A stretch of DNA of 51,706 nucleotides from JBBKWQ01 sp037969115 (GCA_037969115.1 JBBKWQ010000027.1:1-51706), one strand, 5' to 3'. Shown: positions 24,091-32,461, numbered from the stretch's first letter. Made by a program: numbers and translations. The notes: generated from the letters alone by a model not told the origin.

Positions 24091-25119
24091 ATGGCCGTTC
24101 GCGCCGACCTCGTCGAAGCCCACCGTCTGGCGTGGGAGCACTTGGCGAGTCCCGGCGCCTGGTGGAGCGGCCGACAACGAGTCGAGCTGGCGCGCACGGC
24201 GATCGCTGCACTCGCCGACCCCGATCCGCTTCCGCCCTGGGCATCGGTGTCGGCGTTCACCGGGCGCGTCCCGAACGACCGGACCGCGCCAGCAGTCGCA
24301 CACGACGTCGTGTACCGCCTGTCGAGACATGCGGGCACGATCACGCAAGACTTCTATCGCGACGTCAGTGCCGAACTCGGCGAGTTGCCATACGTCGAAC
24401 TGGTCGGTCTGGCCAGCACTGTTGCCGCCGTTGACCGCTTCCATCGAAACGTCGGAGCCGCGCCCCCTCCCTTACCGGAACCGATGAGTGGCGAACCATC
24501 GAACGAGGTGCCGGCGAACGTGATCATCCCCGAGCTGAATTGGGTTCCCGTGGTCGGCCCAGCAGATCAGTCCGCAGCCGTCGTGCAGGCTTATACGGCC
24601 GTGCCAGCCGAAGATCACAATCTTTGGCGACTCGCCGCTGCGCAATACATACCGGCCGATGAGATGGGCGATCCCGACTGGCGACGCTCCGATGCGGGCC
24701 TTTCGCGCCCGCAAGCCGAACTCGTCGCCGCTCGCGTGTCGCAGCTTCGTGAATGCTTCTATTGAACGACTGCGCACGCCAGCATGCTCAGTTGGAGCAG
24801 CGATCAGCAGGAAGTCGCAGCGGATCTCGACGATCTCGGTGCCGGAGGCGGGGGAGGGGTACCGCATGGAGACACGCTCAGTCGGTTCGCCGCGACGACG
24901 GTCGGCGACGATGACACCGCGCTCGGCGACGCGCGAGCGGCGCTCGTGGCGGCGACGAGCGAGAAATTCATGATCGACGCCGCCGCAGTGGCCGCGAACT
25001 TCGAGATGATGACTCGGGTGGCCGACGGAACCGGGGCCCGAATTCCCGGCAATGCACTCGCCACGCGCACCGCAGTGAGTGAGGCGTTCGGCGTTGCAGG
25101 TATCGCCAGCCAGCGCTGA
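24091..25119 (+). CDS. AhpD/carboxymuconolactone decarboxylase family protein, candidate selenoprotein (Sec225)
   Basis: One continuous frame is broken only by TGA at 24763-24765. Before it is an inactive AhpD-like N-terminal domain (DVVYRLSRHAG...YVELVGLASTVAAVDRFHRNVG). The active-site helix ELVAARVSQLRECFY then runs straight into TTAHASML after the TGA. Reading TGA as selenocysteine gives CFYUTTAH, which satisfies the family pattern EX11CX2CX3H exactly, with Sec at the second, peroxide-reacting Cys. The remaining 117 residues include the expected C-terminal helices (FMIDAAAVAANFEMMTRVADGTG, then AFGVAGI). Total length is 342 residues, Sec at 225. A SECIS-like hairpin lies just downstream of the TGA. 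Members act as thiol peroxidases or disulfide reductants. The alternative is a nonsense-mutated pseudogene, or a truncated 224-residue protein ending before its second redox residue. Confidence 0.8.
24782..24801 (+). promoter_or_regulatory. Candidate bacterial SECIS hairpin
   Basis: TGCTC (24785-24789) pairs with GAGCA (24795-24799) around the 5-nt loop AGTTG. Outer GC (24782-24783) pairs with GC (24800-24801) across one bulged A. The loop begins 24 nt after the TGA, and G is the second loop base. Spacing, stem, loop size and the early G all fit the bacterial SECIS consensus as I recall it. CTGC (24770-24773) and GCAG (24807-24810) could extend the stem. Confidence 0.65.
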
Positions 25120-25198
25120 GCGGTCGCAACCAGACGAGGCGGACCAGACTGCAGCCGTTTCCCGGCCCTCATCCCGCCCCGCTCCGGGTCGAGGTGTG

Positions 25199-26533
25199 TC
25201 AGGTATCGGGGCCGGTGGGGTCGAGTTCGATCATGCCGCCCGAACCGAGCGTGCCGACCTGCCGGTACGTGTCGAGTTTGGCTCGTGAGTCGTCGATGTC
25301 GAGATTGCGCATCGTGAGCTGACCGATCCGGTCGAGGGGGCCGAAGGCGGCGTCGTCCACCCGTTCCATCGACAACCGGTCGGGTTCGTACGTGAGTGCC
25401 GGGCCGACGGTGTCGAGAATCGAGTAGTCGTCGCCGCGACGCAATCTGAGGGTGACCTCACCGGTGACGGCGGCACCGACCCATCGCAGCAACGGTTCGC
25501 GCAACATGAGGCTCTGAGGATCGAACCAGCGTCCCTCGTACAGCAGGCGCCCGAGCCGACGTCCCATCGTCATGTAGTTCTCGATCGTGTTCTCGTTGTG
25601 GATCGCGGTGATCAGCCGCTCGTACGCGATGTGCAACAGCGCCAGGGCCGGTCCTTCGTAGATGCCACGCGACTTGGCCTCGATGATGCGGTTCTCGATC
25701 TGATCGCTCATCCCCAGGCCGTGGCGCCCGCCGATCGAGTTCGCTTCGAGCACGAGATCGACCTGGCTGTCGAACTCCTTGCCGTTGATGGCGACGGGCC
25801 AACCCTGTTCGAAACGAATGGCGACGTCCTCGGTGGGGATGTCGATGCCGGAGTTCCAATGTGCGACCCCCATGATCGGTGACACGATCTCCATACCGGT
25901 CGAGAGTTCCTCGAGCGCCTTGGCTTCGTGGGTGGCACCCCAGATGTTGGCATCGGTGGAGTACGCCTTCTCGGTGGGATCGCGATACGGCAGCCCGCGC
26001 TCGACGAGGAACTCGCTCATGCCCGTCCGGCCGCCGAGCTGGTCGACGAACTCAGGGTCGAGCCATGGCTTGTAGATCCGCAGGGCCGGATTCACCATGA
26101 GCCCGTAGCGATAGAAACGTTCGATGTCGTTGCCCTTGTAGGTGGAGCCGTCGCCCCAGACGTCGACACCGTCCTCCTTCATGGCGCGAACCAGCAGGGT
26201 GCCGGTGACAGCGCGGCCCAGCGGGGTGGTGTTGAAGTAGGTCTTGCCAGCGGTGCGGATGTGGAACGCGCCGCACTGCAGCGCCATCAAACCCTCTCGT
26301 ACGAGCTCCTCGCGACAGTCGACGAGCCGGGCCGCTTCGGCACCGTAGACCTTGGCGCGGTCGGACACGCCCGGAAGGTCTGGTTCGTCGTACTGGCCGA
26401 GATCGGCGGTGTAGGCATAGGGGATCGCGCCCCGCTCGCGCATCCACGCAACGGCCGCCGACGTGTCGAGGCCCCCGGAGAACGCGATTCCGACCCGGTC
26501 ACCGACTGGCAACGACATCAACACTTTCGACAT
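25199..26533 (-). CDS. argG: Argininosuccinate synthase
   Basis: A 444-residue enzyme that joins citrulline and aspartate with ATP to give argininosuccinate, the seventh step of arginine synthesis. The PP-loop GIAFSGGLDTSAAVAW is at residues about 14-29. GKTYFNTTPLGRAVTG, DVWGDGSTYKGNDIERFYRYG and GRTGMSEFLVERGLPY are conserved substrate segments. Length and motifs match the long E. coli-type ArgG (447 residues) rather than the shorter form of about 400 residues. The ATG at 26533 is preceded by TAGGTT 8 nt upstream; the open frame further upstream has no homologous sequence. It is alone here, with no other arg gene in the window. The small membrane protein gene lies 11 bases upstream on the same strand and could be co-transcribed. 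Confidence 0.93.
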   Translation of the reverse strand: MSKVLMSLPVGDRVGIAFSGGLDTSAAVAWMRERGAIPYAYTADLGQYDEPDLPGVSDRAKVYGAEAARLVDCREELVREGLMALQCGAFHIRTAGKTYFNTTPLGRAVTGTLLVRAMKEDGVDVWGDGSTYKGNDIERFYRYGLMVNPALRIYKPWLDPEFVDQLGGRTGMSEFLVERGLPYRDPTEKAYSTDANIWGATHEAKALEELSTGMEIVSPIMGVAHWNSGIDIPTEDVAIRFEQGWPVAINGKEFDSQVDLVLEANSIGGRHGLGMSDQIENRIIEAKSRGIYEGPALALLHIAYERLITAIHNENTIENYMTMGRRLGRLLYEGRWFDPQSLMLREPLLRWVGAAVTGEVTLRLRRGDDYSILDTVGPALTYEPDRLSMERVDDAAFGPLDRIGQLTMRNLDIDDSRAKLDTYRQVGTLGSGGMIELDPTGPDT

Positions 26534-26544
26534 GGCGATCGAAC

Positions 26545-27018
26545 CTATCCCGGTTGGGTCGGGTTGGCTTCGTCCCGGTACAACCCGACGATCGCCCCGG
26601 CCGACATCGCGATGGCGGCGACACCGATCACGAGCTCGAGCAGTCCGAGTCGGGTGGCTCGCGAGAAGTCGGGAATCGACACGGCGACGATCCCGAACCC
26701 GCCCACGATGCCGGCGTACGGGAGGTACCTCGCTCGGTTGAACGTACCCAGCAGCAGGAGCACCGCAGGCACGAAGGGGATCATCCGTACCGCGACGTTG
26801 GTCGGTTGCGCCGGCGGTCCGATCCACCACGTGGCCAGACCGAGCTGGCGACTCACGTTCCAGGTCGAGGCCATCGCGACGATCACGGTCAGCCATCCGA
26901 GACCGAACACGAGGCGCCATCCAGGCGTCAGATCGCCCTTGCGGACGACGAACACGTCAGACTTCTCGGACGCATCGGCTGGGGTCGCCGTCGGGCTCCC
27001 GGTATTGACGGTCTCCAC
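26545..27018 (-). CDS. Small membrane protein, unknown
   Basis: A 157-residue protein with about four hydrophobic helices (residues about 33-52, 75-93, 98-115, 125-148), a short Thr/Ser-rich N-terminus and a cytosolic tail ending DEANPTQPG. I recognise no domain. The GTG at 27018 has TAGAGT 6 nt upstream, so transcription probably starts at the start codon. The argG start is 11 bases downstream. It is divergent from the glycosyltransferase gene, and the two promoters share the 130-base gap. Confidence 0.7.
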   Translation of the reverse strand: METVNTGSPTATPADASEKSDVFVVRKGDLTPGWRLVFGLGWLTVIVAMASTWNVSRQLGLATWWIGPPAQPTNVAVRMIPFVPAVLLLLGTFNRARYLPYAGIVGGFGIVAVSIPDFSRATRLGLLELVIGVAAIAMSAGAIVGLYRDEANPTQPG

Positions 27019-27024
27019 CTGGCC

Positions 27025-27030
27025 ACTCTA
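27025..27030 (-). promoter_or_regulatory. Leaderless -10 box, small membrane protein
   Basis: TAGAGT on the minus strand, 6 nt before the GTG at 27018. Confidence 0.45.
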
Positions 27031-27135
27031 CGAGCGGGTCGGCCTGTTTGCCGGTCGCCGGCTCGCACCAATACCGCGAAGCGGCGAGGTTCCACCCGTC
27101 GTGTCTGCCGAGGCGGCGACGCGGGAAGACCCGAC

Positions 27136-27141
27136 TACCCT
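27136..27141 (+). promoter_or_regulatory. Leaderless -10 box, glycosyltransferase
   Basis: TACCCT, 7 nt before the GTG at 27149. The same hexamer precedes the tetR gene at 15516 and pafB at 46220. Confidence 0.5.
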
Positions 27142-27148
27142 CGTCTCG

Positions 27149-27922
27149 GTGTCCGAGCGAGCAATTGCACCCGAACCCTTCCGGAAACTGTCGGTGTTCT
27201 ACCCGATGTGGAACGAAGAGGACTACATCGATCGAGCGCTGACCTTCGGCGGCCGCGCGTGTGAAGGGCTGATCGCCGACGGCGACATTCTCGACTACGA
27301 GCTGATCGTGGTCAACGACAAGTCAACCGACCGAACGGGCGCGATCGCAGATGCGATGGCGGCAGACGACCCACGGATCCGCGTGATCCATCATCCGAGG
27401 AACCGCAAGCTCGGCGGAGCCATGAAGACCGGTTTCGCTGCGGCAACCGGCGATCTGGTGTTGTATACCGATGCCGACCTTCCGTTCGACATGGCCGAGC
27501 TCCCTCGGGCGGTTCGACTGTTGCGCGACTACGACGTCGACATCGTCAGCGCCTACCGCTTCGATCGCACGGGCGAGGGCACGCTGCGATCGGTCTACAC
27601 CTTCGTGTACAACACCCTCATCAAGGCGTTGTTCGGGGTTCGCCTCCGCGACATCAACTTCGCGTTCAAATTGTGCCGCACCCGCTTGTTCGAACACGTC
27701 GAGCTGAAGAGTGAAGGGTCGTTCATCGATGCCGAATTGATCATCCGTGCGACCCGGTTGGGGTACGAGGTCATGCAGTTCGGGGTCGATTACTTTCCAC
27801 GAACCCGTGGCGAATCGACGCTCAGCTCGCCCGGAGTGATCGGCACGATTCTCAAGGAGATGTTCACGCTGCGCAAGGATTTGGAGGACATCACGCCCGT
27901 GCGTGGTCACGGTGTCCCCTGA
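27149..27922 (+). CDS. Glycosyltransferase family 2 (polyprenyl-phosphate mannosyltransferase-like)
   Basis: A 257-residue GT-A fold enzyme. LSVFYPMWNEEDYIDRAL starts the nucleotide-binding domain, YELIVVNDKSTDRTGAIAD is the classical GT2 motif, and GDLVLYTDADLPFDMAEL contains the DxD metal site. Later KSEGSFIDAELIIRATRLGYEV and YFPRTRGEST match dolichol-phosphate mannosyltransferase-like enzymes. No C-terminal membrane helices are visible, so it would act at the cytosolic membrane face on a polyprenyl-phosphate or lipid acceptor. The GTG start is supported by its leaderless promoter; the longer upstream frame runs antisense through argG. Acceptor and sugar are not determined. Confidence 0.85.
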   Translation: MSERAIAPEPFRKLSVFYPMWNEEDYIDRALTFGGRACEGLIADGDILDYELIVVNDKSTDRTGAIADAMAADDPRIRVIHHPRNRKLGGAMKTGFAAATGDLVLYTDADLPFDMAELPRAVRLLRDYDVDIVSAYRFDRTGEGTLRSVYTFVYNTLIKALFGVRLRDINFAFKLCRTRLFEHVELKSEGSFIDAELIIRATRLGYEVMQFGVDYFPRTRGESTLSSPGVIGTILKEMFTLRKDLEDITPVRGHGVP

Positions 27923-27992
27923 AACCGGAATCGTCCCACGAAATACCCGCTAAACACCTCCGGGGCGACCGTTCGAGCACGAGTGACGTTGG

Positions 27993-27998
27993 TAGCCT
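27993..27998 (+). promoter_or_regulatory. Possible -10 box for the L,D-transpeptidase
   Basis: TAGCCT. Transcription from it would leave a leader of about 30 nt before the GTG at 28035. Confidence 0.3.
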
Positions 27999-28034
27999 TT
28001 GGCCGGTCGGCTCGTCCCGTCGGCGCTTTGCATC

Positions 28035-29213
28035 GTGAACAACGCCTCCTTTCGCTCGAACCAGAACGTCTCCCGCTGGGTGCCGGCCGTGGCTGCTGCC
28101 GCGCTGCTCGGTGCTGTCGTGATCGCGGGCGTCGCCGGTGGGAGTGGCAGTGGCGGCGGCGCTGCGGTCGATACCACGCCGACGATTCCTGCGGTGCAGG
28201 CCGAACCGGTCGCGAGCACCATCCGGGTGCCACCCGCCACCGTGGTCGACGATTCGGCGGCAGTGCAGAAGGTTGCGCTCGGTCGGACGTTGTCGAACGG
28301 GCTGGCAGGCGAAGATGTCGAGAGAGTGCAAGCGCGGTTGACCGATCTCGGGTTCGACCCGGGTCCCGTCGACGGCATCTATGGCAGCCGCACGATCCAG
28401 GCGGTGTGGGCGTACGAGAAGCTGGTCCTCCAAACGCCACGGGAAGAGGCGACGGGACGCGTCACGGCCGAGATGTGGGACGGCATGCAGGACCCCATGA
28501 AGATCGCGCCTCGCCGTAACCTCGGCAACGCCAATCACACCGAGATCTACCTGCCCGAGCAGGTACTGGCGGTGTTCCATGCCGGCGAACCGGTGCTCGT
28601 CGCGCACATCTCCACCGGCGAGCTCGACGCACAAGGCGAGCCGGCCGAATGGTGCGAGGTCGTCACCTACACCGAGAAGAACGGCAAGACACTCGACGAA
28701 CCCGTCGAGAAGGACATTTGTGGCCGGTCGAAGACGCCGGGTGGCGTACACAAGTTCTACCGAAGGGTGGCCGGCAACCGTCAGAGTGCGCTCGGGGGCA
28801 TGTTCAATCCCGTGTACTTCAACTACGGCATCGCCGTGCACGGTGCGATCAACGTGCCGCTGCAGCCCGTCTCGCACGGTTGCGTGCGGCTCAACATGGA
28901 CATCGCCAAGTATTTCCCCGACCTGGTCTCGAATGGTGACGCGGTGTATGTGTGGAACGGCGACAAGGATCCGGAGAACGTCACGGGCGACGAGGCGCTC
29001 CCACGGTTCGACTACCCGAATCCGAACTCGACGACCACGACCTCCACCACAACCACCACCACGACCACGACGACACTCGCTCCCACGACGACCACCAAGG
29101 CTCCCACCACCACCGCTGTGCCGACCACGACGGCCGCTCCGACGCCCGCCACGACCACCAGCACCACGGTGCCGTCGGCGACCAGCACGTCGCCGCCCAA
29201 CGGCGACGACTAG
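28035..29213 (+). CDS. L,D-transpeptidase (YkuD) with peptidoglycan-binding domain and Thr-rich tail
   Basis: A 392-residue cell-wall enzyme forming 3-3 cross-links or attaching proteins to peptidoglycan. A membrane anchor or signal (residues about 12-36, WVPAVAAAALLGAVVIAGVAGG) is followed by a PG_binding_1 domain (about 85-140, EDVERVQARLTDLGFDPGPVDGIYG) and the YkuD domain. The catalytic motif HGAINVPLQPVSHGCVRLNM has its nucleophilic Cys near residue 282. The last 60 residues are almost entirely Thr, Pro, Ala and Ser, a flexible wall-spanning or glycosylated tail. GTG 28035 begins just before the basic and hydrophobic signal; a TTG at 27999 is possible but adds little. The stop overlaps the end of the facing gene by 4 bases. 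Confidence 0.88.
   Translation: MNNASFRSNQNVSRWVPAVAAAALLGAVVIAGVAGGSGSGGGAAVDTTPTIPAVQAEPVASTIRVPPATVVDDSAAVQKVALGRTLSNGLAGEDVERVQARLTDLGFDPGPVDGIYGSRTIQAVWAYEKLVLQTPREEATGRVTAEMWDGMQDPMKIAPRRNLGNANHTEIYLPEQVLAVFHAGEPVLVAHISTGELDAQGEPAEWCEVVTYTEKNGKTLDEPVEKDICGRSKTPGGVHKFYRRVAGNRQSALGGMFNPVYFNYGIAVHGAINVPLQPVSHGCVRLNMDIAKYFPDLVSNGDAVYVWNGDKDPENVTGDEALPRFDYPNPNSTTTTSTTTTTTTTTTLAPTTTTKAPTTTAVPTTTAAPTPATTTSTTVPSATSTSPPNGDD
29029..29195 (+). repeat. Thr-codon (ACC/ACG) low-complexity tract in the L,D-transpeptidase gene
   Basis: Runs of ACN codons encode the poly-Thr tail with recurring APTTTT/PTTTA units. It is coding, but prone to slippage and to spurious matches with other Thr-rich secreted proteins. 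Confidence 0.7.
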
Positions 29214-29842
29214 GCGCTTGCGATCCGCGCCGACCGGATGAGCCGGCAAGCGAGCTCGTCGACCGCGGCGATGCCTTGGCGCAGGAAGCGGTCGCGGTGA
29301 TGGCGAATGCGGTGTTGGGGGACCAGTTCGAGGATCGTCACGAGCAGCGAGGGTGACGCCAGCAGGTGCAGGCTTGCCAGGTCGGAGTGCCGGCCGTCGG
29401 TCACCACTGCGTCCCACACGAGATATCGACGGGATCGGGCGTCGTCGGGATGTTCGATCTGGACGTGACGGAACGGGTCGGCGAAAAGCGCCCCGGACTC
29501 TGCCAGTCGACACGCCACAGCCGGGTCGACCAGCACGGGCCGGACGACGTCGGTGTCACCCCCACGGCGAGCGCTCGCAGTCGGAAGCGGTGCGCCACCG
29601 GGGCGATGCCCGGGTCGTGCGTGGATGTCGAGCGCATGGTCGAAGCCGTCCAGCACGAGAGCCCCGCCCCGGCGCGTCAGTTCACCGACCGACATGATCG
29701 ACATGCGTTCTTCAGGGGCGCGACCTGCCTCGCCGGGCCAGGATCGCGCCGGCGGGTGAACCGCTGTGGTCGCCCCGGTCGCGAACACCTCGATGTCGCC
29801 GCCGCGGTGTCGACGCCGCGCATCCGTCGGATCGTGTCCCAC
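29210..29842 (-). CDS. Hypothetical protein
   Basis: A 210-residue protein I cannot assign. The sequence is Arg-, Ala- and His-rich, with segments that look folded (VLDGFDHALDIHARPG, RYLVWDAVVTDGRHSDLASLHLLASPSLLVTILELVPQ, GIAAVDELACRLIRSARIA). There is no signal peptide or membrane helix. The start is a GTG whose upstream TAACGT sits 6 nt away. That is the best evidence the gene is real, because the identical hexamer, same GCAC-containing context and same spacing precede the rarD gene at 35442. It is convergent with the L,D-transpeptidase gene and followed by no partner on its strand. Confidence 0.55.
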   Translation of the reverse strand: MGHDPTDARRRHRGGDIEVFATGATTAVHPPARSWPGEAGRAPEERMSIMSVGELTRRGGALVLDGFDHALDIHARPGHRPGGAPLPTASARRGGDTDVVRPVLVDPAVACRLAESGALFADPFRHVQIEHPDDARSRRYLVWDAVVTDGRHSDLASLHLLASPSLLVTILELVPQHRIRHHRDRFLRQGIAAVDELACRLIRSARIASA

Positions 29843-29848
29843 GAGTGC

Positions 29849-29854
29849 ACGTTA
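29849..29854 (-). promoter_or_regulatory. Leaderless -10 box, hypothetical gene at 29842
   Basis: TAACGT on the minus strand, 6 nt before the GTG. The surrounding 15 bases differ by one from those at the rarD start. Confidence 0.45.
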
Positions 29855-29926
29855 CCTCGATGGCAATTCGCGTGCGGTCGGCGTCGCCGCCGGCGCTGAT
29901 CGCGATGCCCTCGGTCCGTCGGTCGC

Positions 29927-31540
29927 CTACTCGGGCAGGGTGACTGCGCAGGCGCCGAACCCGACCAGCACTCCCGATCGAAACGCGTCGATCTTCTCGA
30001 ACGGGCTCCCGATGATGTCGTCGGTCGCCGCATTGTCACCGACGATGATGGTGGTGCGAATCGCCTCGTCGAGATCGCCGGGCGAACTCTGGGCATCGCG
30101 TCCTGATGGTGCCGCCGCGCCCGGGGTGACCGGCGTGATGTTCTTCACCCAGGCCCCGGCGAAACAGTCGTTGGCCAGTGCCCGCTGCTCACCGACGAGC
30201 GGGCTCGCGATGCGAATCTGGGCGACTTCGGCCCACGCGATACCGAGTGCATATCCGAGCGTGAAGTCGCCGAATTCGGTGTAGATGGTGCGCATCGCGG
30301 GTTCGTCGTAGTAGACGGTGTTGGTGCTCGGACACGCGACCACGCCGACCGGGAGCGAGATCGCGGCGTCGCAAGCGACGCTGTCGAGGTTGTCGACGGG
30401 ATCGACGCCGAGCGGATCGAACCCCGTTGTCGCGAGCCGGTCGGCCCAGAACGCATTGAGGTCCTCGGCGAGGAACTCGTAGGCCGGCTGGCACGCTGTG
30501 CTCGACTGGTTGGTGCAGTCGTACGGTGCGTTCCCCCCGCGAAACTGGTCTGCAGAGTTGGGCTGGAACTCATTGGGAACGAGCGGCAGCGGATCGTCGA
30601 GAAGGAGCGCGCAACGTGCGGGTCCCTCCCGGAAGCCGACCTGGAATGCCCCGACGCGGTCGAAGGCCGAACCGTGGCCCTCGACGTCGAACTGGCTCGT
30701 GCCGACAGGGTCGCGGACGCTGATCATTGCGATCAAACCGCCACGGACGTCGCCATCGTTGAGGCGGATGTTCGGCGACTCGCCGCGATACGCCTGGCCG
30801 ACCCAGGCGCCCGAGAAGCAATCGGCCTGCTGTTCTGTGAAGATCGTCTCGATTCGAGTGTCGAACGCGCCGCTCCGGAACTGGATCGCGTGGCCGAACT
30901 CGTGGGCGAGGACCACGCCCATGACGACTTCGCCGAACTCGTCCGAGAGCTGCCCGAGCAGGCTGGTGTCGCCGTCGTCGTAGATCATGAAGTCGCCGAG
31001 CCCGCAGTAGAAGGCGGCAAACTCGTTCACGTCGCGGTACTCGGTCGTGGATTCCCCGCACCCCGGGAGTTCGTCGCTCCGGCCCGCGTATGCGGCCCAG
31101 ATCCCTCCTTCGAGCGGCTGGTACTCCTCGCCGTAGACGATCGGGTATTCGCGAGCCCACCACTCCTGGATGTCGGTGAGCGCCGCCGCGACGAAGTCGT
31201 CATACGGGCGAGCGTCTTTCGCATCGCCGATGTCGACGACGTCGCCGATTCCGATCTTGCTGCCCGGGAGCCGGTCGATCGGCTCCGTGGTGGGCGGGGT
31301 CACGGCGGGGGCCGAGTCGGACGGAACAGTGTCGGCCGGCTCGGCGCCGGGGTCTGTGTCGACCACCGTGGTGTCGGTCGAGCCGAGGTCGTCGAGTGGA
31401 TCGACGATCTCGGTCGGAACGGGCCCGATCGGTTCCGATCGTTGGGCGACAACGCCCTGCTCGACGCCGCAGGACGTGAGCGTGAGTAGCGAGATGCTCA
31501 GGAAGACGGCGCCGAGGCGTTGGGGGGATCGACGCAGCAC
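29927..31540 (-). CDS. Zinc metallopeptidase lipoprotein with a duplicated, degenerate second half
   Basis: A 537-residue secreted protein. The signal VLRRSPQRLGAVFLSISLLTLTSC ends in a lipobox, and a Thr/Asp/Pro-rich linker follows to about residue 95. The catalytic HEFGH is at about 213-217, followed by EQQADCFSGAWVG (236-248), the downstream helix of the neutral zinc metallopeptidase family. A second copy of the fold follows: YALGIAWAE (430-438) replaces the HEFGH helix, EQRALANDCFAGAWV (451-465) matches the first EQQAD helix, and the two copies end alike (SAFDRVGAFQVGF, then SPFEKIDAFRSGV). The second half has lost the zinc ligands. The start is fixed by TACAAT 6 nt before the GTG. The DUF305 gene lies upstream on the same strand. 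Confidence 0.82.
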   Translation of the reverse strand: MLRRSPQRLGAVFLSISLLTLTSCGVEQGVVAQRSEPIGPVPTEIVDPLDDLGSTDTTVVDTDPGAEPADTVPSDSAPAVTPPTTEPIDRLPGSKIGIGDVVDIGDAKDARPYDDFVAAALTDIQEWWAREYPIVYGEEYQPLEGGIWAAYAGRSDELPGCGESTTEYRDVNEFAAFYCGLGDFMIYDDGDTSLLGQLSDEFGEVVMGVVLAHEFGHAIQFRSGAFDTRIETIFTEQQADCFSGAWVGQAYRGESPNIRLNDGDVRGGLIAMISVRDPVGTSQFDVEGHGSAFDRVGAFQVGFREGPARCALLLDDPLPLVPNEFQPNSADQFRGGNAPYDCTNQSSTACQPAYEFLAEDLNAFWADRLATTGFDPLGVDPVDNLDSVACDAAISLPVGVVACPSTNTVYYDEPAMRTIYTEFGDFTLGYALGIAWAEVAQIRIASPLVGEQRALANDCFAGAWVKNITPVTPGAAAPSGRDAQSSPGDLDEAIRTTIIVGDNAATDDIIGSPFEKIDAFRSGVLVGFGACAVTLPE

Positions 31541-31546
31541 GTGGTC

Positions 31547-31552
31547 ATTGTA
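31547..31552 (-). promoter_or_regulatory. Leaderless -10 box, metallopeptidase
   Basis: TACAAT on the minus strand, 6 nt before the GTG at 31540. It is the best consensus match of the set. Confidence 0.55.
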
Positions 31553-31632
31553 GGCAACAGCCGTCGCTGTGTTCGGTCGGGGTCCGGGGCCCCAGCGAGC
31601 CTCGAAATCGGGTTCTCGATCGAACCCCCAGG

Positions 31633-32385
31633 TCAATCGACGAGCCTCCGGAGCTCGCCGATCTCGTCACGTTGCCCCTCCGCCATGGAGGCTGCCATCG
31701 CCGTGACCTCATCGACGTTCGCGTTCGCAGCTGCGAACTCGGCCATGTCGATCCCGCCGATGTGGTGAGCCTCCATCAGTTCGACGAACAGGCGGTCGGC
31801 GTCGGCTCCGCTCGAGCTGGCGAGGTCGTCGAGTTCTGCGTCGCTCGCCATTCCCGGCATCCGGCCGACTGCCGCCGACATGCCCATCCACAGCATGGAC
31901 GAGTCGGTCTGATTCGCCTCGTCGGCACCGATCTCGCGGAGCATCTGGATCATCCGTCCGATCTCGATGCTCTGACCGAACACGATGCTGTTCGAGACGG
32001 CACGGAGCCCGGGGTTCGTGTCGTCGAGCGAGTTGAAGATCAGCCCCATGGCGACAGCCTGCTCGTGGTGTTCCCGCATGTCTTGGAGGAATCCGATGTC
32101 GACATCGTTGGCGTTCGACTGGTTCGAATCGCCGACCATCCAACCGACGATCCCTGCCATCAGCGAGGCCGCCACGATCAGCGTGACGATGTTGAGTGGG
32201 TGCTGCCACCAGGGCAACACGACGGCCCGGCCGTCGTCGTCGCCGTGTTCGCCGTGCTCGTCGGGGTCGTCGTGGCCGGGACCGCCCGGGTGATCGGCGT
32301 CGGCGCTGTGGCTGTCTTCCACCTCTTGGAGGCGCACCAATTCGTCGAGTGACAGATCGGATGTGTCGCCGGATGGTCTGTTCAT
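31633..32385 (-). CDS. DUF305 family membrane-anchored protein
   Basis: A 250-residue protein with a hydrophilic, His/Asp-rich N-terminus (about residues 20-55), one transmembrane helix (IVTLIVAASLMAGIVGWMVG, about 65-85) and a DUF305 domain outside. The family motifs are VDIGFLQDMREHHEQAVAMG and, near the end, LFVELMEAHHIGGIDMAEFA. The HH pairs of this ferritin-like four-helix domain are often linked to metal, especially copper, handling. Its His-rich N-terminus would face the cytosol. CAAACT is 6 nt before the ATG. The metallopeptidase gene follows after 92 bases but has its own promoter, so a shared role is not proven. Confidence 0.82.
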   Translation of the reverse strand: MNRPSGDTSDLSLDELVRLQEVEDSHSADADHPGGPGHDDPDEHGEHGDDDGRAVVLPWWQHPLNIVTLIVAASLMAGIVGWMVGDSNQSNANDVDIGFLQDMREHHEQAVAMGLIFNSLDDTNPGLRAVSNSIVFGQSIEIGRMIQMLREIGADEANQTDSSMLWMGMSAAVGRMPGMASDAELDDLASSSGADADRLFVELMEAHHIGGIDMAEFAAANANVDEVTAMAASMAEGQRDEIGELRRLVD

Positions 32386-32391
32386 CGAATC

Positions 32392-32397
32392 AGTTTG
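32392..32397 (-). promoter_or_regulatory. Leaderless -10 box, DUF305 gene
   Basis: CAAACT on the minus strand, 6 nt before the ATG at 32385. Confidence 0.35.
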
Positions 32398-32461
32398 CCA
32401 GCTGTTCTGCCCGAATTCGGGCAGCCCGCGCCCCGGTGCGTGACCGAGTTCACACCCCGGG

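Noticed and set aside
24784..25119. Separate 111-residue gene starting at ATG 24784
   Set aside because: It is in the same frame as the upstream AhpD-like gene, begins inside the active-site helix and has no ribosome-binding site. It is the C-terminal part of one protein.
29029..29195. Thr-codon tract as a CRISPR-like or non-coding repeat
   Set aside because: It is in frame with the L,D-transpeptidase and encodes its flexible tail; there are no regular spacers.
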